A DNA stretch of 64,000 bases from Candidatus Contendibacter sp. (GTDB taxonomy: Bacteria > Pseudomonadota > Gammaproteobacteria > Competibacterales > Competibacteraceae): NCBI GenBank assembly GCA_029624765.1, contig JARSSO010000021.1, positions 1 to 64,000 on the forward strand, read 5' to 3'. The position numbers and the translations under genes are program-made. Positions within the stretch are counted from its first letter, which is position 1, and the number at the start of each line of letters is the position of its first letter. Shown piece after piece: positions 56,010 through 64,000 of the stretch. A model generated the notes under the pieces. The model worked only from the letters and a program-made list of their open reading frames with translations, made no database searches and was not told where the DNA came from.

Positions 56010-56606
56010 GTGATTCCGGTACCGCTCAAACCCCGTCACATCCCCAACCTCATCACTGGCCTGCGCATCCTGCTGGTGGCGCCGTTTCTGTGGCTGCTGC
56101 TGGAGGAACGCTACGCGGCGGCGCTGGCGCTGTTCGTGATCGCCGGGGTCTCCGACGGACTCGACGGCTTCCTGGCCAAATATTACGGCTGGACCAGCGA
56201 ACTGGGCGGTCTGCTCGATCCCGTCGCCGACAAACTGCTGCTCATGGGGGCGATCCTGGCGCTGGGCTGGCTGAACGAACTGCCGGCTTGGCTGGTGGCG
56301 CTGGTGGTCGCGCGGGACCTGGTCATCGTCGTCGGCGCGGCTGCCTATCACCTGCGAGTCGAGCGCTTCCACGCCGCGCCACTGATGATCAGCAAACTGA
56401 ACACGCTGACGCAGCTCGTGCTGGTCGGCGCGGTGATCGTCCACTATGGCCTGACTCCGTTGCCAGCGTGGCTGCTGACCGGCGGGATCTATCTGACCGC
56501 CCTGACCACCGTCTGGAGCGGCGCGGCCTATGTCTGGCGTTGGGGAAGGCTGGCCCGGCGCAAGGCCCGGCGTTCGCCAAAATCCTCCGGCCGCGATGCT
56601 CCCTGA
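56010..56606 (+). CDS. CDP-alcohol phosphatidyltransferase (PgsA-like)
   Basis: 198 residues from GTG 56010; TTG 55974 is an alternative. The family motif is complete: SDGLDGFLAKYYG ... LGGLLDPVADK (DGx2(A/G)x...Gx3Dx3D, with Phe-Leu in place of AR). About five membrane helices. Such enzymes make phosphatidylglycerophosphate or cardiolipin from CDP-diacylglycerol. It is followed after 27 bp by the PerM-like gene, probably one operon. Confidence 0.85.
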   Translation: MIPVPLKPRHIPNLITGLRILLVAPFLWLLLEERYAAALALFVIAGVSDGLDGFLAKYYGWTSELGGLLDPVADKLLLMGAILALGWLNELPAWLVALVVARDLVIVVGAAAYHLRVERFHAAPLMISKLNTLTQLVLVGAVIVHYGLTPLPAWLLTGGIYLTALTTVWSGAAYVWRWGRLARRKARRSPKSSGRDAP

Positions 56607-56632
56607 ATTTCCCACCCGAGCGATTTTCCCCC

Positions 56633-57688
56633 ATGGAACGCGCATCCCGTACCCGCTTCTGGCTGATCCTGGCGGCAATCCTGGTCGGCCTGCTGTATCT
56701 GCTGGCGCCGGTGCTGACGCCATTCCTGGTCGCCGCGCTGCTGGCCTATCTGGGCGATCCGTTGATCGACCGGCTGGAGGCGCGCAAACTGTCGCGGTCC
56801 TGGGCGGTGACGCTGGTGTTCGGCGCAATCATCGTGGGCCTGTTGCTGCTGTTGCTGCTGCTGATTCCCTTGTCGGCGCATCAGTTCAAGGGTCTCATGC
56901 ATCGGCTGCCCGCTTACCTCGACTGGTTGCAAGCCAGCGTCGTTCCCTGGCTGAACAATGCGCTGGGCATCGACTCGACCCTGTTCGAACTAGGCCAGTT
57001 GCGCGACAAGCTGCTGACCTATGCCCGGGAGATCGGCGATCTGGCCGGTGGCCTGCTGGAATCGTTGCGAGCTTCGTCCACCGTGGTCTTCACCTGGATC
57101 GCCAATCTGGTGCTGGTCCCGGTGGTCACTTTTTACCTGTTGCGCGACTGGGACCTGCTGGTCGCTCAGGTTCGCGACCTGCTGCCGCGCCGCATCGAGC
57201 CGACCGTGAGCAAACTGGCGCGGGAGGCGGACGCCGTGATCGGCGCGTTCCTGCGCGGCCAGTTCATCGTGATGGCGGCCCTGGGCGTTATCTATTCGGT
57301 GGGACTGGCCGTTATCGGGCTGGATTTTTCCCTGCTGATCGGGATGCTGGCCGGCCTGGTCAGCTTCGTGCCCTATCTGGGCCTGATCGTCGGCATCCTC
57401 GCCGCCAGCATCGCCGCCCTGCTGCAATTCCACAGCTTCCTGAGCCTGATTCCGGTTCTGATCGTGTTCGGCGTCGGCCAGTTCATCAGCGACTTTTTCC
57501 TGACCCCGAAACTGGTCGGCGACCGCATCGGCCTGCATCCGGTGGCGGTGATGTTCGCGGTGCTGGCCGGCGGCCATCTGTTCGGCTTCCTGGGCATCCT
57601 GCTGGCGCTGCCGGTGGCGGCGGTCATCGCGGTGGTGCTGCGCCACGCCCACGACGAATACCTTAAAAGCGGGCTTTACCAGAGCTGA
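56633..57688 (+). CDS. AI-2E/PerM family membrane transporter
   Basis: 351 residues from ATG 56633. N-terminal helices (WLILAAILVGLLYLLAPVL) and the conserved C-terminal core GLVSFVPYLGLIVGILAA, FISDFFLTPKLVGDRIGLHP and HLFGFLGILLALPVAAV mark the AI-2E/PerM family. Members export autoinducer, or act as permeases or ion antiporters; substrate cannot be told here. Next gene is convergent. Confidence 0.88.
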   Translation: MERASRTRFWLILAAILVGLLYLLAPVLTPFLVAALLAYLGDPLIDRLEARKLSRSWAVTLVFGAIIVGLLLLLLLLIPLSAHQFKGLMHRLPAYLDWLQASVVPWLNNALGIDSTLFELGQLRDKLLTYAREIGDLAGGLLESLRASSTVVFTWIANLVLVPVVTFYLLRDWDLLVAQVRDLLPRRIEPTVSKLAREADAVIGAFLRGQFIVMAALGVIYSVGLAVIGLDFSLLIGMLAGLVSFVPYLGLIVGILAASIAALLQFHSFLSLIPVLIVFGVGQFISDFFLTPKLVGDRIGLHPVAVMFAVLAGGHLFGFLGILLALPVAAVIAVVLRHAHDEYLKSGLYQS

Positions 57689-57703
57689 AGCGTGGCGCGC
57701 CCC

Positions 57704-58141
57704 TCATTCCGCCTCCAGTCGATACAACACGTGGTCCGCCAGCACCTCCAGGCCGCGCGCGGCGAGCAGGCGCGCGGCCTCGTCCAGAGCGTCCACCTCC
57801 ATGCACCACACCGCCCGCCGGCCAGGCGCGACGACGAAGCCGTAGGCGTCCAGCACGTTGATCGAGCGCTCGGCCAGAACCTCCAGCAATTCGTGCAGAC
57901 CGCCGGGCCGATCCTCCATGGCGATGGCCAGCACCGGCTTGAGGGCAGCGGCGAAGCCCTGATCCACCAAGGCCCGGTGAGCCAGGCGCGGGTCGCTGAC
58001 CAGCAGTTTCGCCACGCCGTAGGCACCGTGATCGGCGATGGTCATCGCCCGAATGTCGATTCGATGATCGCGCAGCACGCCGGTGACGGCGTTCAACCGC
58101 CCCGGCCGGTTGTCCACGAATACGTTCAATTGTTCCGCCAT
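57704..58141 (-). CDS. Tandem ACT-domain protein
   Basis: 145 residues from ATG 58141. Two ACT units: LNVFVDNRPGRLNAVTGVLR with DIRAMTIADHGAYGVAKL, then MEDRPGGLHELLEVLAERS with NVLDAYGFV. Proteins of this type (COG4747) are usually encoded directly after paaK, as here, and probably sense amino acids or aromatic ligands. The start lies 21 bases after the paaK stop. Confidence 0.88.
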   Translation of the reverse strand: MAEQLNVFVDNRPGRLNAVTGVLRDHRIDIRAMTIADHGAYGVAKLLVSDPRLAHRALVDQGFAAALKPVLAIAMEDRPGGLHELLEVLAERSINVLDAYGFVVAPGRRAVWCMEVDALDEAARLLAARGLEVLADHVLYRLEAE

Positions 58142-58161
58142 GGCTTGCTCCTCCCGTCCAC

Positions 58162-59472
58162 TCAAAACGCGGGCCGCAAATCCACCACCCGTTTGGCCTT
58201 GCCCTCGGAGACCGGCAAACTGCCCGGCTCGTGCAATTCGACCACCGGCTTGACCAGGATGGCCGAGCGCAGCGCCTCGCCGATCCGCTCGCGCAAATCG
58301 TCCAGATCGCGTGGATCACCGGTGAACGGTTTGGGGTCGATCTCGGTCTTGACCACCAGCCGGTCCAACGAGCCTCTCTTTTCCAACTGGATCAGATAAT
58401 TGGTTCCAACTTCCGGCATCTTCATCAGCGCGTCCTCGATCTGGGACGGGAATACGTTGACCCCGTTGACGATCAACATGTCGTCGCCGCGCCCGTTGAG
58501 CCGCGCCAGCCGGCGGTGGGTACGACCGCAGGGACAGTTGCCGCCGACCAGATGGGACAAATCCCGGGTGCGATAGCGCAACAGCGGCGTGGCCTGCCGT
58601 TGCAGGGTGGTCATCACGATTTCGCCGGTCCTGCCCTCCGGCAGCGGTTGCAGGGTCTCGGGATCGACGATCTCCAGAATGTATGCGTCTTCCCACAGAT
58701 GCAGACCGGTCTGGTACACGCACTCGAACGCCACGCCGGGACCGTTCATCTCGCTCAGACCGTAGGAGTTGTAAGCCTGGATGCCGAACAGAATCTCGAT
58801 CTTGCGGCGGGTTTCCTCCGAATGCGGTTCGGCGCCGATGAATGCCTTGCGCAGCCGTAACTGGTCCACGGTGACGCCCTCGCCGGCCAACGCCGAATGC
58901 AGATGCAACAGATAGCTGGGGGTAGCATGCACCACGGTGGTCTGGAAATTCCGCATCAGATGGATTTGGCGGCTGGTGTTGCCGGAACTGGCCGGAATCA
59001 CCAGCATCCCTACACGTTCCGCGCCGTAATGCAGACCCAATCCGCCAGTAAACATGCCGTAGTTGGTCATGTTCTGGAACACGTCGTGGGCGGTGGCGCC
59101 GGCGGCGACGATGCAGCGCGCCACCAATTCGGTCCAGTGGTCGATATCGCGCCGGGTGTGGTAAATCACCGTCGGCATTCCGGTAGTGCCGCTGGACGTG
59201 TGCAGACGCACCGCTTCTTCCCGCTCGACCGCCAGCAAGCCGTCGGGGAAAGCTTCGCGCAGATCGTCCTTGGTGGTGTAAGGAAGCTTACGCAGGTCGC
59301 GCAGGCTACCCAGGTCTTCCGGGTGGGTGAGCCCGATCTCGGCCAGCCGCCGCTGGTAGAAGGGCGTCTTCAGCGCCCAAGCCACCGTCTGGCGCAGGTT
59401 GATGAACTGTAAACGCTCCAGCGTTTCCCGCTCCATGAATTCAACCGCCGGGTTCCAGACTGGTACGCTCAT
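58162..59472 (-). CDS. paaK: Phenylacetate-CoA ligase
   Basis: 436 residues from ATG 59472. The ATP-binding motif HTSSGTTGMPTVIYHTRRD, YGLSEMNGPGVA and the hinge/C-domain region GRGDDMLIVNGVNVFPSQIE are intact. It activates phenylacetate (or a related aromatic acid) to its CoA ester with AMP release. No other paa genes are near; paired with the ACT-domain gene, which is the common setting in species that oxidise aromatic amino acids. Confidence 0.93.
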   Translation of the reverse strand: MSVPVWNPAVEFMERETLERLQFINLRQTVAWALKTPFYQRRLAEIGLTHPEDLGSLRDLRKLPYTTKDDLREAFPDGLLAVEREEAVRLHTSSGTTGMPTVIYHTRRDIDHWTELVARCIVAAGATAHDVFQNMTNYGMFTGGLGLHYGAERVGMLVIPASSGNTSRQIHLMRNFQTTVVHATPSYLLHLHSALAGEGVTVDQLRLRKAFIGAEPHSEETRRKIEILFGIQAYNSYGLSEMNGPGVAFECVYQTGLHLWEDAYILEIVDPETLQPLPEGRTGEIVMTTLQRQATPLLRYRTRDLSHLVGGNCPCGRTHRRLARLNGRGDDMLIVNGVNVFPSQIEDALMKMPEVGTNYLIQLEKRGSLDRLVVKTEIDPKPFTGDPRDLDDLRERIGEALRSAILVKPVVELHEPGSLPVSEGKAKRVVDLRPAF

Positions 59473-59555
59473 GCCATTGCCTTTTCCTTCGAAGGATTCC
59501 ACGAAATGGTAACATGCCCGTCCCGCGTCACCGCCACCGTTGTCCCGGAGTTTTC

Positions 59556-60581
59556 ATGCCCCGCCTGATTCTGCTGCTGGCGCTGGTCTTGGGGTTGCCC
59601 GCCAGCGGATGCGCCGCCCGCGAATTTGAAGCGACCCCGATTGGGCTGGCCGACCAGGTCGGCCCCGGCGATATTTACGCTGGCATCCGGCTGCTGGGCG
59701 CCCTGCGGCTGAATGATGCGTCCATCGACGGTTTGCGCCCCTGTGGCCTGTCGGGACTGGCCTGGGACGAGAACGCCGGCTTGCTGTACGCTCTCTCCGA
59801 CAAGGGCGCCTTGTTCCACCTGCGGCCGGAATTCGACAGCCAGGGGTTCTTGAGCGGGATATATCCGGTCGCGGCTTACCCGTTGCGCGCCGCCAGCGAC
59901 GCACCGGTGCGCCCACCCTTCGACGATGCCGAGGGTCTGGCGCTCCGCCGAGTTCCCGACGGCGTCGAATTGCTGGTTTCGTTCGAGATGAAGCCGCGCG
60001 TGGTTCGTTACGGCCCCAAGGGCGAATGGCGGGGCGAGGAACCACTGCCAACTCCGTTGCGGGACATTCGCAACTACCGCGACCCGAACCAGGCCCTGGA
60101 ATCGGTGACCATCCATCCCCGTTGGGGCGTGCTGGTCGGCACTGAAACGCCGCTGCGCGCCGACCCCGCCGACCGGGTGCGAATCTTCAGCGGCGACGGT
60201 CGATTCTGGACCTATCCGCTCGGCAAGGCTCCCGGCAACGCGCTGGTCGACATGGTCATGCTGCCGGATGGTGGTCTATTGACCTTGGAACGCGCTTTCG
60301 TCAATCCCCTGCGGCCCTTGATCATCAGCCTGCGCCGTACCGAACCGCTGCCCGCGCCGGGCGCGCGCCGGACCCCGCCGCAAGTCGCCGACGTGGCGGT
60401 GTTCGACAGTGGACGGGGCTGGCTCCTGGACAATTTCGAGGGATTGGCCCATCACCGCGACTGGCGGTTCTTCATGGTCAGCGACGACAACTGCAATGCC
60501 TGGCAAGCGACCCTGCTGGTGTACTTCGAACTGGACCCACCGCCCCGCGCCGCAATGCCGGAAGCGGTTGACAAGGATTAG
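59556..60581 (+). CDS. Esterase-like / phytase-domain lipoprotein
   Basis: 341 residues from ATG 59556. Lipoprotein signal ends LPASGC. SGLAWDENAGLLYALSDKG, DDAEGLALRRVPDGVELLVS, NQALESVTIHPRW and LLDNFEGLAHHRDWRFFMVS are the blades of the esterase-like phytase family (DUF/PF13449). Probably faces the periplasm. Substrate unknown. It is divergent from paaK and precedes phaA by 125 bp. Confidence 0.85.
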   Translation: MPRLILLLALVLGLPASGCAAREFEATPIGLADQVGPGDIYAGIRLLGALRLNDASIDGLRPCGLSGLAWDENAGLLYALSDKGALFHLRPEFDSQGFLSGIYPVAAYPLRAASDAPVRPPFDDAEGLALRRVPDGVELLVSFEMKPRVVRYGPKGEWRGEEPLPTPLRDIRNYRDPNQALESVTIHPRWGVLVGTETPLRADPADRVRIFSGDGRFWTYPLGKAPGNALVDMVMLPDGGLLTLERAFVNPLRPLIISLRRTEPLPAPGARRTPPQVADVAVFDSGRGWLLDNFEGLAHHRDWRFFMVSDDNCNAWQATLLVYFELDPPPRAAMPEAVDKD

Positions 60582-60706
60582 GGTAGCGGTCAATATGCCG
60601 TGCTCAAATTCGCAAAAAATTCCGCGTGGCCCTTACCCCGCGCCAGCGCGCGGGACTCGCCTAAGCCTTCGCCATAACAACCAGGCTATTTGAGAGGTCA
60701 ACCTAA

Positions 60707-61888
<1,182 letters not shown>

Positions 61889-61943
61889 ATCACAACCCGC
61901 CGCGGTCATTCATACCCACAACAAACCCCAGGAGGGATACAGC

Positions 61944-62687
61944 ATGTCCAAAGTCGCAGTCGTCACGGGTGGTATCGGTGGTCTAGGCACGGCCATGTGC
62001 AAGGCGCTGATCGAGCAAGGCCGGCGTGCCGTCGCGGTCGATTTCCACGGCCTCAAGCCGGAAGCCGTCGACAAGTGGAAAGCCGACCGCAAGGCGGAAG
62101 GACTGGACATCCCGGTCTATTTGGGTGACGTCACCAGCTTTGAATCCTGCGCCGAAGTCTGCAAAAAAATCGAAGCGGAAGTCGGCCCGATCGAGATTCT
62201 GGTCAACAACGCCGGCATCACCCGCGACGCCCTGTTCCACAAGATGACGCCCGAGCAGTGGGACGCGGTCATCAAAACCAACCTGTATAGCCTCTTCAAC
62301 ATGACCAAGCAGGTCTACGAGGGGATGACCGCGCGAGGGTGGGGCCGCATCGTCAACATCGCATCGGTGAACGGCCTCCGGGGCCAGGCCGGCCAGACCA
62401 ACTATTCCGCCACCAAGGCGGCGGTCTACGGCTTCTGCAAGGCTCTGGCCCAGGAATGCGTCAAGAGGGGCGTGACGGTCAACTCGATCTCTCCAGGCTA
62501 CATCGGCACCGAGATGGTACGGGCCATCCGCGAGGACGTTCTACAGAAGGTGGTTGCCGGCATTCCGGCGGCTCGGCTGGGCGAACCCTCCGAGATCGCG
62601 CGCACCGTCGCCTTCCTGACCGCTGACGACGCCGGCTACATCACCGGCGAGGACATCACGGTCAACGGCGGTCTTTACTACCACTAA
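61944..62687 (+). CDS. phaB: Acetoacetyl-CoA reductase
   Basis: 247 residues. VVTGGIGGLGTAMCKALIE (NADPH-binding glycine motif), NNAGITRDALFHKM, catalytic Ser in NIASVNG and YSATKAAVYGF (YxxxK), and the PGYIGTEMV loop are typical of PhaB. It reduces acetoacetyl-CoA to (R)-3-hydroxybutyryl-CoA, the monomer for the synthase. Same operon as phaA, followed by a terminator. Confidence 0.96.
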   Translation: MSKVAVVTGGIGGLGTAMCKALIEQGRRAVAVDFHGLKPEAVDKWKADRKAEGLDIPVYLGDVTSFESCAEVCKKIEAEVGPIEILVNNAGITRDALFHKMTPEQWDAVIKTNLYSLFNMTKQVYEGMTARGWGRIVNIASVNGLRGQAGQTNYSATKAAVYGFCKALAQECVKRGVTVNSISPGYIGTEMVRAIREDVLQKVVAGIPAARLGEPSEIARTVAFLTADDAGYITGEDITVNGGLYYH

Positions 62688-62697
62688 GCTCCTAGTC

Positions 62698-62739
62698 ACG
62701 CGGCGTTCGTCCTTCCGGACAGCGCCGCGTCGTTTTTTT
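62698..62739 (+). terminator. Intrinsic terminator after phaB
   Basis: Stem ACGCGGCG...CGCCGCGT with an inner GTCC/GGAC extension and a TTCC loop, followed by seven T residues. It would end the phaA-phaB transcript 12 bases before phaR. Confidence 0.85.
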
Positions 62740-62750
62740 ACCTGCCTGCC

Positions 62751-63296
62751 ATGAGCGAACCGCGCGTCATCAAAAAGTACCCGAATCGCCGACTGTACGA
62801 TACGGCCATCAGCAGCTACATCACCCTTGAGGATGTCAAGCAGCTGGTGCTGGAGCGCGCCGAATTCCACGTCATCGACGCCCGGACCAGCACCGACATC
62901 ACGCGCGGAATTCTGCTGCAAATCATCAGCGAGCAGGAAGAACAGGGCAATCCGATCTTTACCGCCGACGTGCTGGCGCACATCATTCGGTTCTACGGCG
63001 ACACGCTGCAAGGCATGATGGGCAACTATCTGGAAAAAAGCCTGCAAGCGTTTGTGGACCAGCAGCACTTGTTGCGGGAACAGATGCGCAGCCTGATTGG
63101 CAAGAATCCGCTGGCGATGATCACCGAGTTGGTCGAACACAACCTGTCGCTGTGGAAAAGCGTCAACGAGCAATTGCAAAAGCCCTTTCCCTTGGTGGAC
63201 GGGGAAGCGACCCCTCCGTCGAAGCCCGTTGCCCAGGGCAATCCCTCGACGACCGCGCCAGACAAATCCGACAAGGACCGGAAGGGCCGCAAATAG
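62751..63296 (+). CDS. phaR: PHA accumulation regulator PhaR
   Basis: 181 residues. The N-terminal DNA-binding domain RVIKKYPNRRLYDTAISSYI and the PHB-associated middle (FTADVLAHIIRFYGDTLQGM) are complete; the C-terminal tail is variable. PhaR binds PHA and represses phasin genes until granules form. It is separated from phaB by a terminator, so it probably has its own promoter. Confidence 0.93.
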   Translation: MSEPRVIKKYPNRRLYDTAISSYITLEDVKQLVLERAEFHVIDARTSTDITRGILLQIISEQEEQGNPIFTADVLAHIIRFYGDTLQGMMGNYLEKSLQAFVDQQHLLREQMRSLIGKNPLAMITELVEHNLSLWKSVNEQLQKPFPLVDGEATPPSKPVAQGNPSTTAPDKSDKDRKGRK

Positions 63297-63336
63297 CGGT
63301 CGTGGATCGCACTCCACCTCCACCACCCACCGTTCC

Positions 63337-64000
63337 CTAGCGCGCCAGCAGCCACCCCGCGATCGCCGGCGGCACCTGGCGCTGGGCCCGTCCGCTGACG
63401 TAAATACCGATATGTCCACCGTCGAAGGACAGTTCCGAGTAGTCCCGGCTGCCGCAGCACTGGGCGAGCGCCCTGGACGCGGCTGGCGGCACCAGATGAT
63501 CCTGACTGGCGTAGACGTTTAGCACCGGCATGGCGACGTTGCGTAAATCCACCCGTTGTCCGCCAATCACCACTTCGCCCTTGATCAGCTTGTTTTGCTG
63601 GAAAAAATCCTTGGCGAACTGGCGGAACGCCTCGCCGGCCTGATCGGGGCTGTCGAAAATCCATTTCTCCATCCGCAAGAAGTTCTTCAAGGCCTGGGCA
63701 TCGTCGAGGATGTCCATCAGATCCACGTATTTCTGTCCGGCCAGCCGGAATGGGCTGAGCGACAGAAAGGTAAAGTTCAACAATTGCCCCGGCAGATTGC
63801 CCAAGGTGTCCACCAGCAAATCCACGTCCATGTGCCGGACCAGATGGGTGAGCACGTTGTCGGGGGTATGAAAATCCACCGGCGTCACCATGGTCACCAG
63901 GTTGCGAATCTTTTCGGGATGCAGCGCCGTGAAGCACAGGCTCAGCGCGCCGCCTTGACAGACCCCCACCAGGTTGATCGAGTCCTGTCGATGGCGTTCG
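63337..64000 (-). CDS. phaC: PHA synthase, PhaC subunit (partial, 3' end)
   Basis: The C-terminal part of a class III-like PhaC, converging on phaR and running off the window's right edge. The frame continues through INLVGVCQGGALSLCF, the lipase-like box with the active cysteine. The late VYASQDHLVPPAASRAL and SFDGGHIGIYVSGRAQ carry the catalytic Asp and His. It polymerises 3-hydroxyacyl-CoA. The partner phaE would lie outside. Confidence 0.93.
   Translation of the reverse strand, partial: ERHRQDSINLVGVCQGGALSLCFTALHPEKIRNLVTMVTPVDFHTPDNVLTHLVRHMDVDLLVDTLGNLPGQLLNFTFLSLSPFRLAGQKYVDLMDILDDAQALKNFLRMEKWIFDSPDQAGEAFRQFAKDFFQQNKLIKGEVVIGGQRVDLRNVAMPVLNVYASQDHLVPPAASRALAQCCGSRDYSELSFDGGHIGIYVSGRAQRQVPPAIAGWLLAR

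Overview
The window is a high-GC gammaproteobacterial chromosome segment, broken up by several mobile or decaying regions. The core genes (rpsU-yqeY-dnaG-rpoD, tsaD, yqgE-ruvX-pyrR-pyrB-pyrC', ftsK), a class III-type polyhydroxyalkanoate (PHA) locus and the mobile-element load would fit a PHA-storing gammaproteobacterium such as a Competibacter relative. That placement is inference; no rRNA is present.

Layout. 1-4688: a 1,524-residue protein joining a PD-(D/E)XK-like nuclease region to a C-terminal RuvB-like AAA+ ATPase, probably the last gene of a defence-type cluster to the left. 4750-6158: a dehydrogenase remnant and msrP. 6416-7344: an IS5-family element with TTAA target duplications that cut off the front of a phage portal gene. 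7330-13961: a rearranged prophage remnant (portal and tail-completion genes on +; terminase, and a Mu F-like head protein fused to a RelA/SpoT-like domain, on -). 13962-14102: a 141-bp MITE. 14135-14464: a small orphan type I-E-like CRISPR array.

14785-31743: a 17-kb integrative element in the 3' end of a tRNA-Ile2(CAU) gene. It has 57-bp att repeats, repeated TGCTAGCCA integrase arm-type sites at both ends, a tyrosine integrase, toxin/antitoxin genes, AlpA, a likely ssDNA-binding protein, a Toprim/DUF3987 primase-helicase and its own family A DNA polymerase. Translationally coupled cargo follows: an ArdC-like metallopeptidase, a 1,286-aa fusion of a Vsr/DUF559-like nuclease with a RecQ-like helicase, and a long coiled-coil protein. 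This AT-richer cargo is the best candidate for an undescribed (defence) system.

31698-45575: the macromolecular-synthesis operon, pyrimidine genes, pdxA and ftsK. 45576-53479: a decayed transposase, an amino-acid-type binding protein, a 2OG-Fe(II) oxygenase, an esterase, a di-haem lipoprotein and a PhoX-like lipoprotein. 53746-60581: cell-envelope and housekeeping genes (mltD, Sel1, CDP-alcohol phosphatidyltransferase, AI-2E/PerM family, ACT protein, paaK, phytase-like lipoprotein). 60707-64000: phaA, phaB and phaR, with phaC converging on them and running off the window edge.
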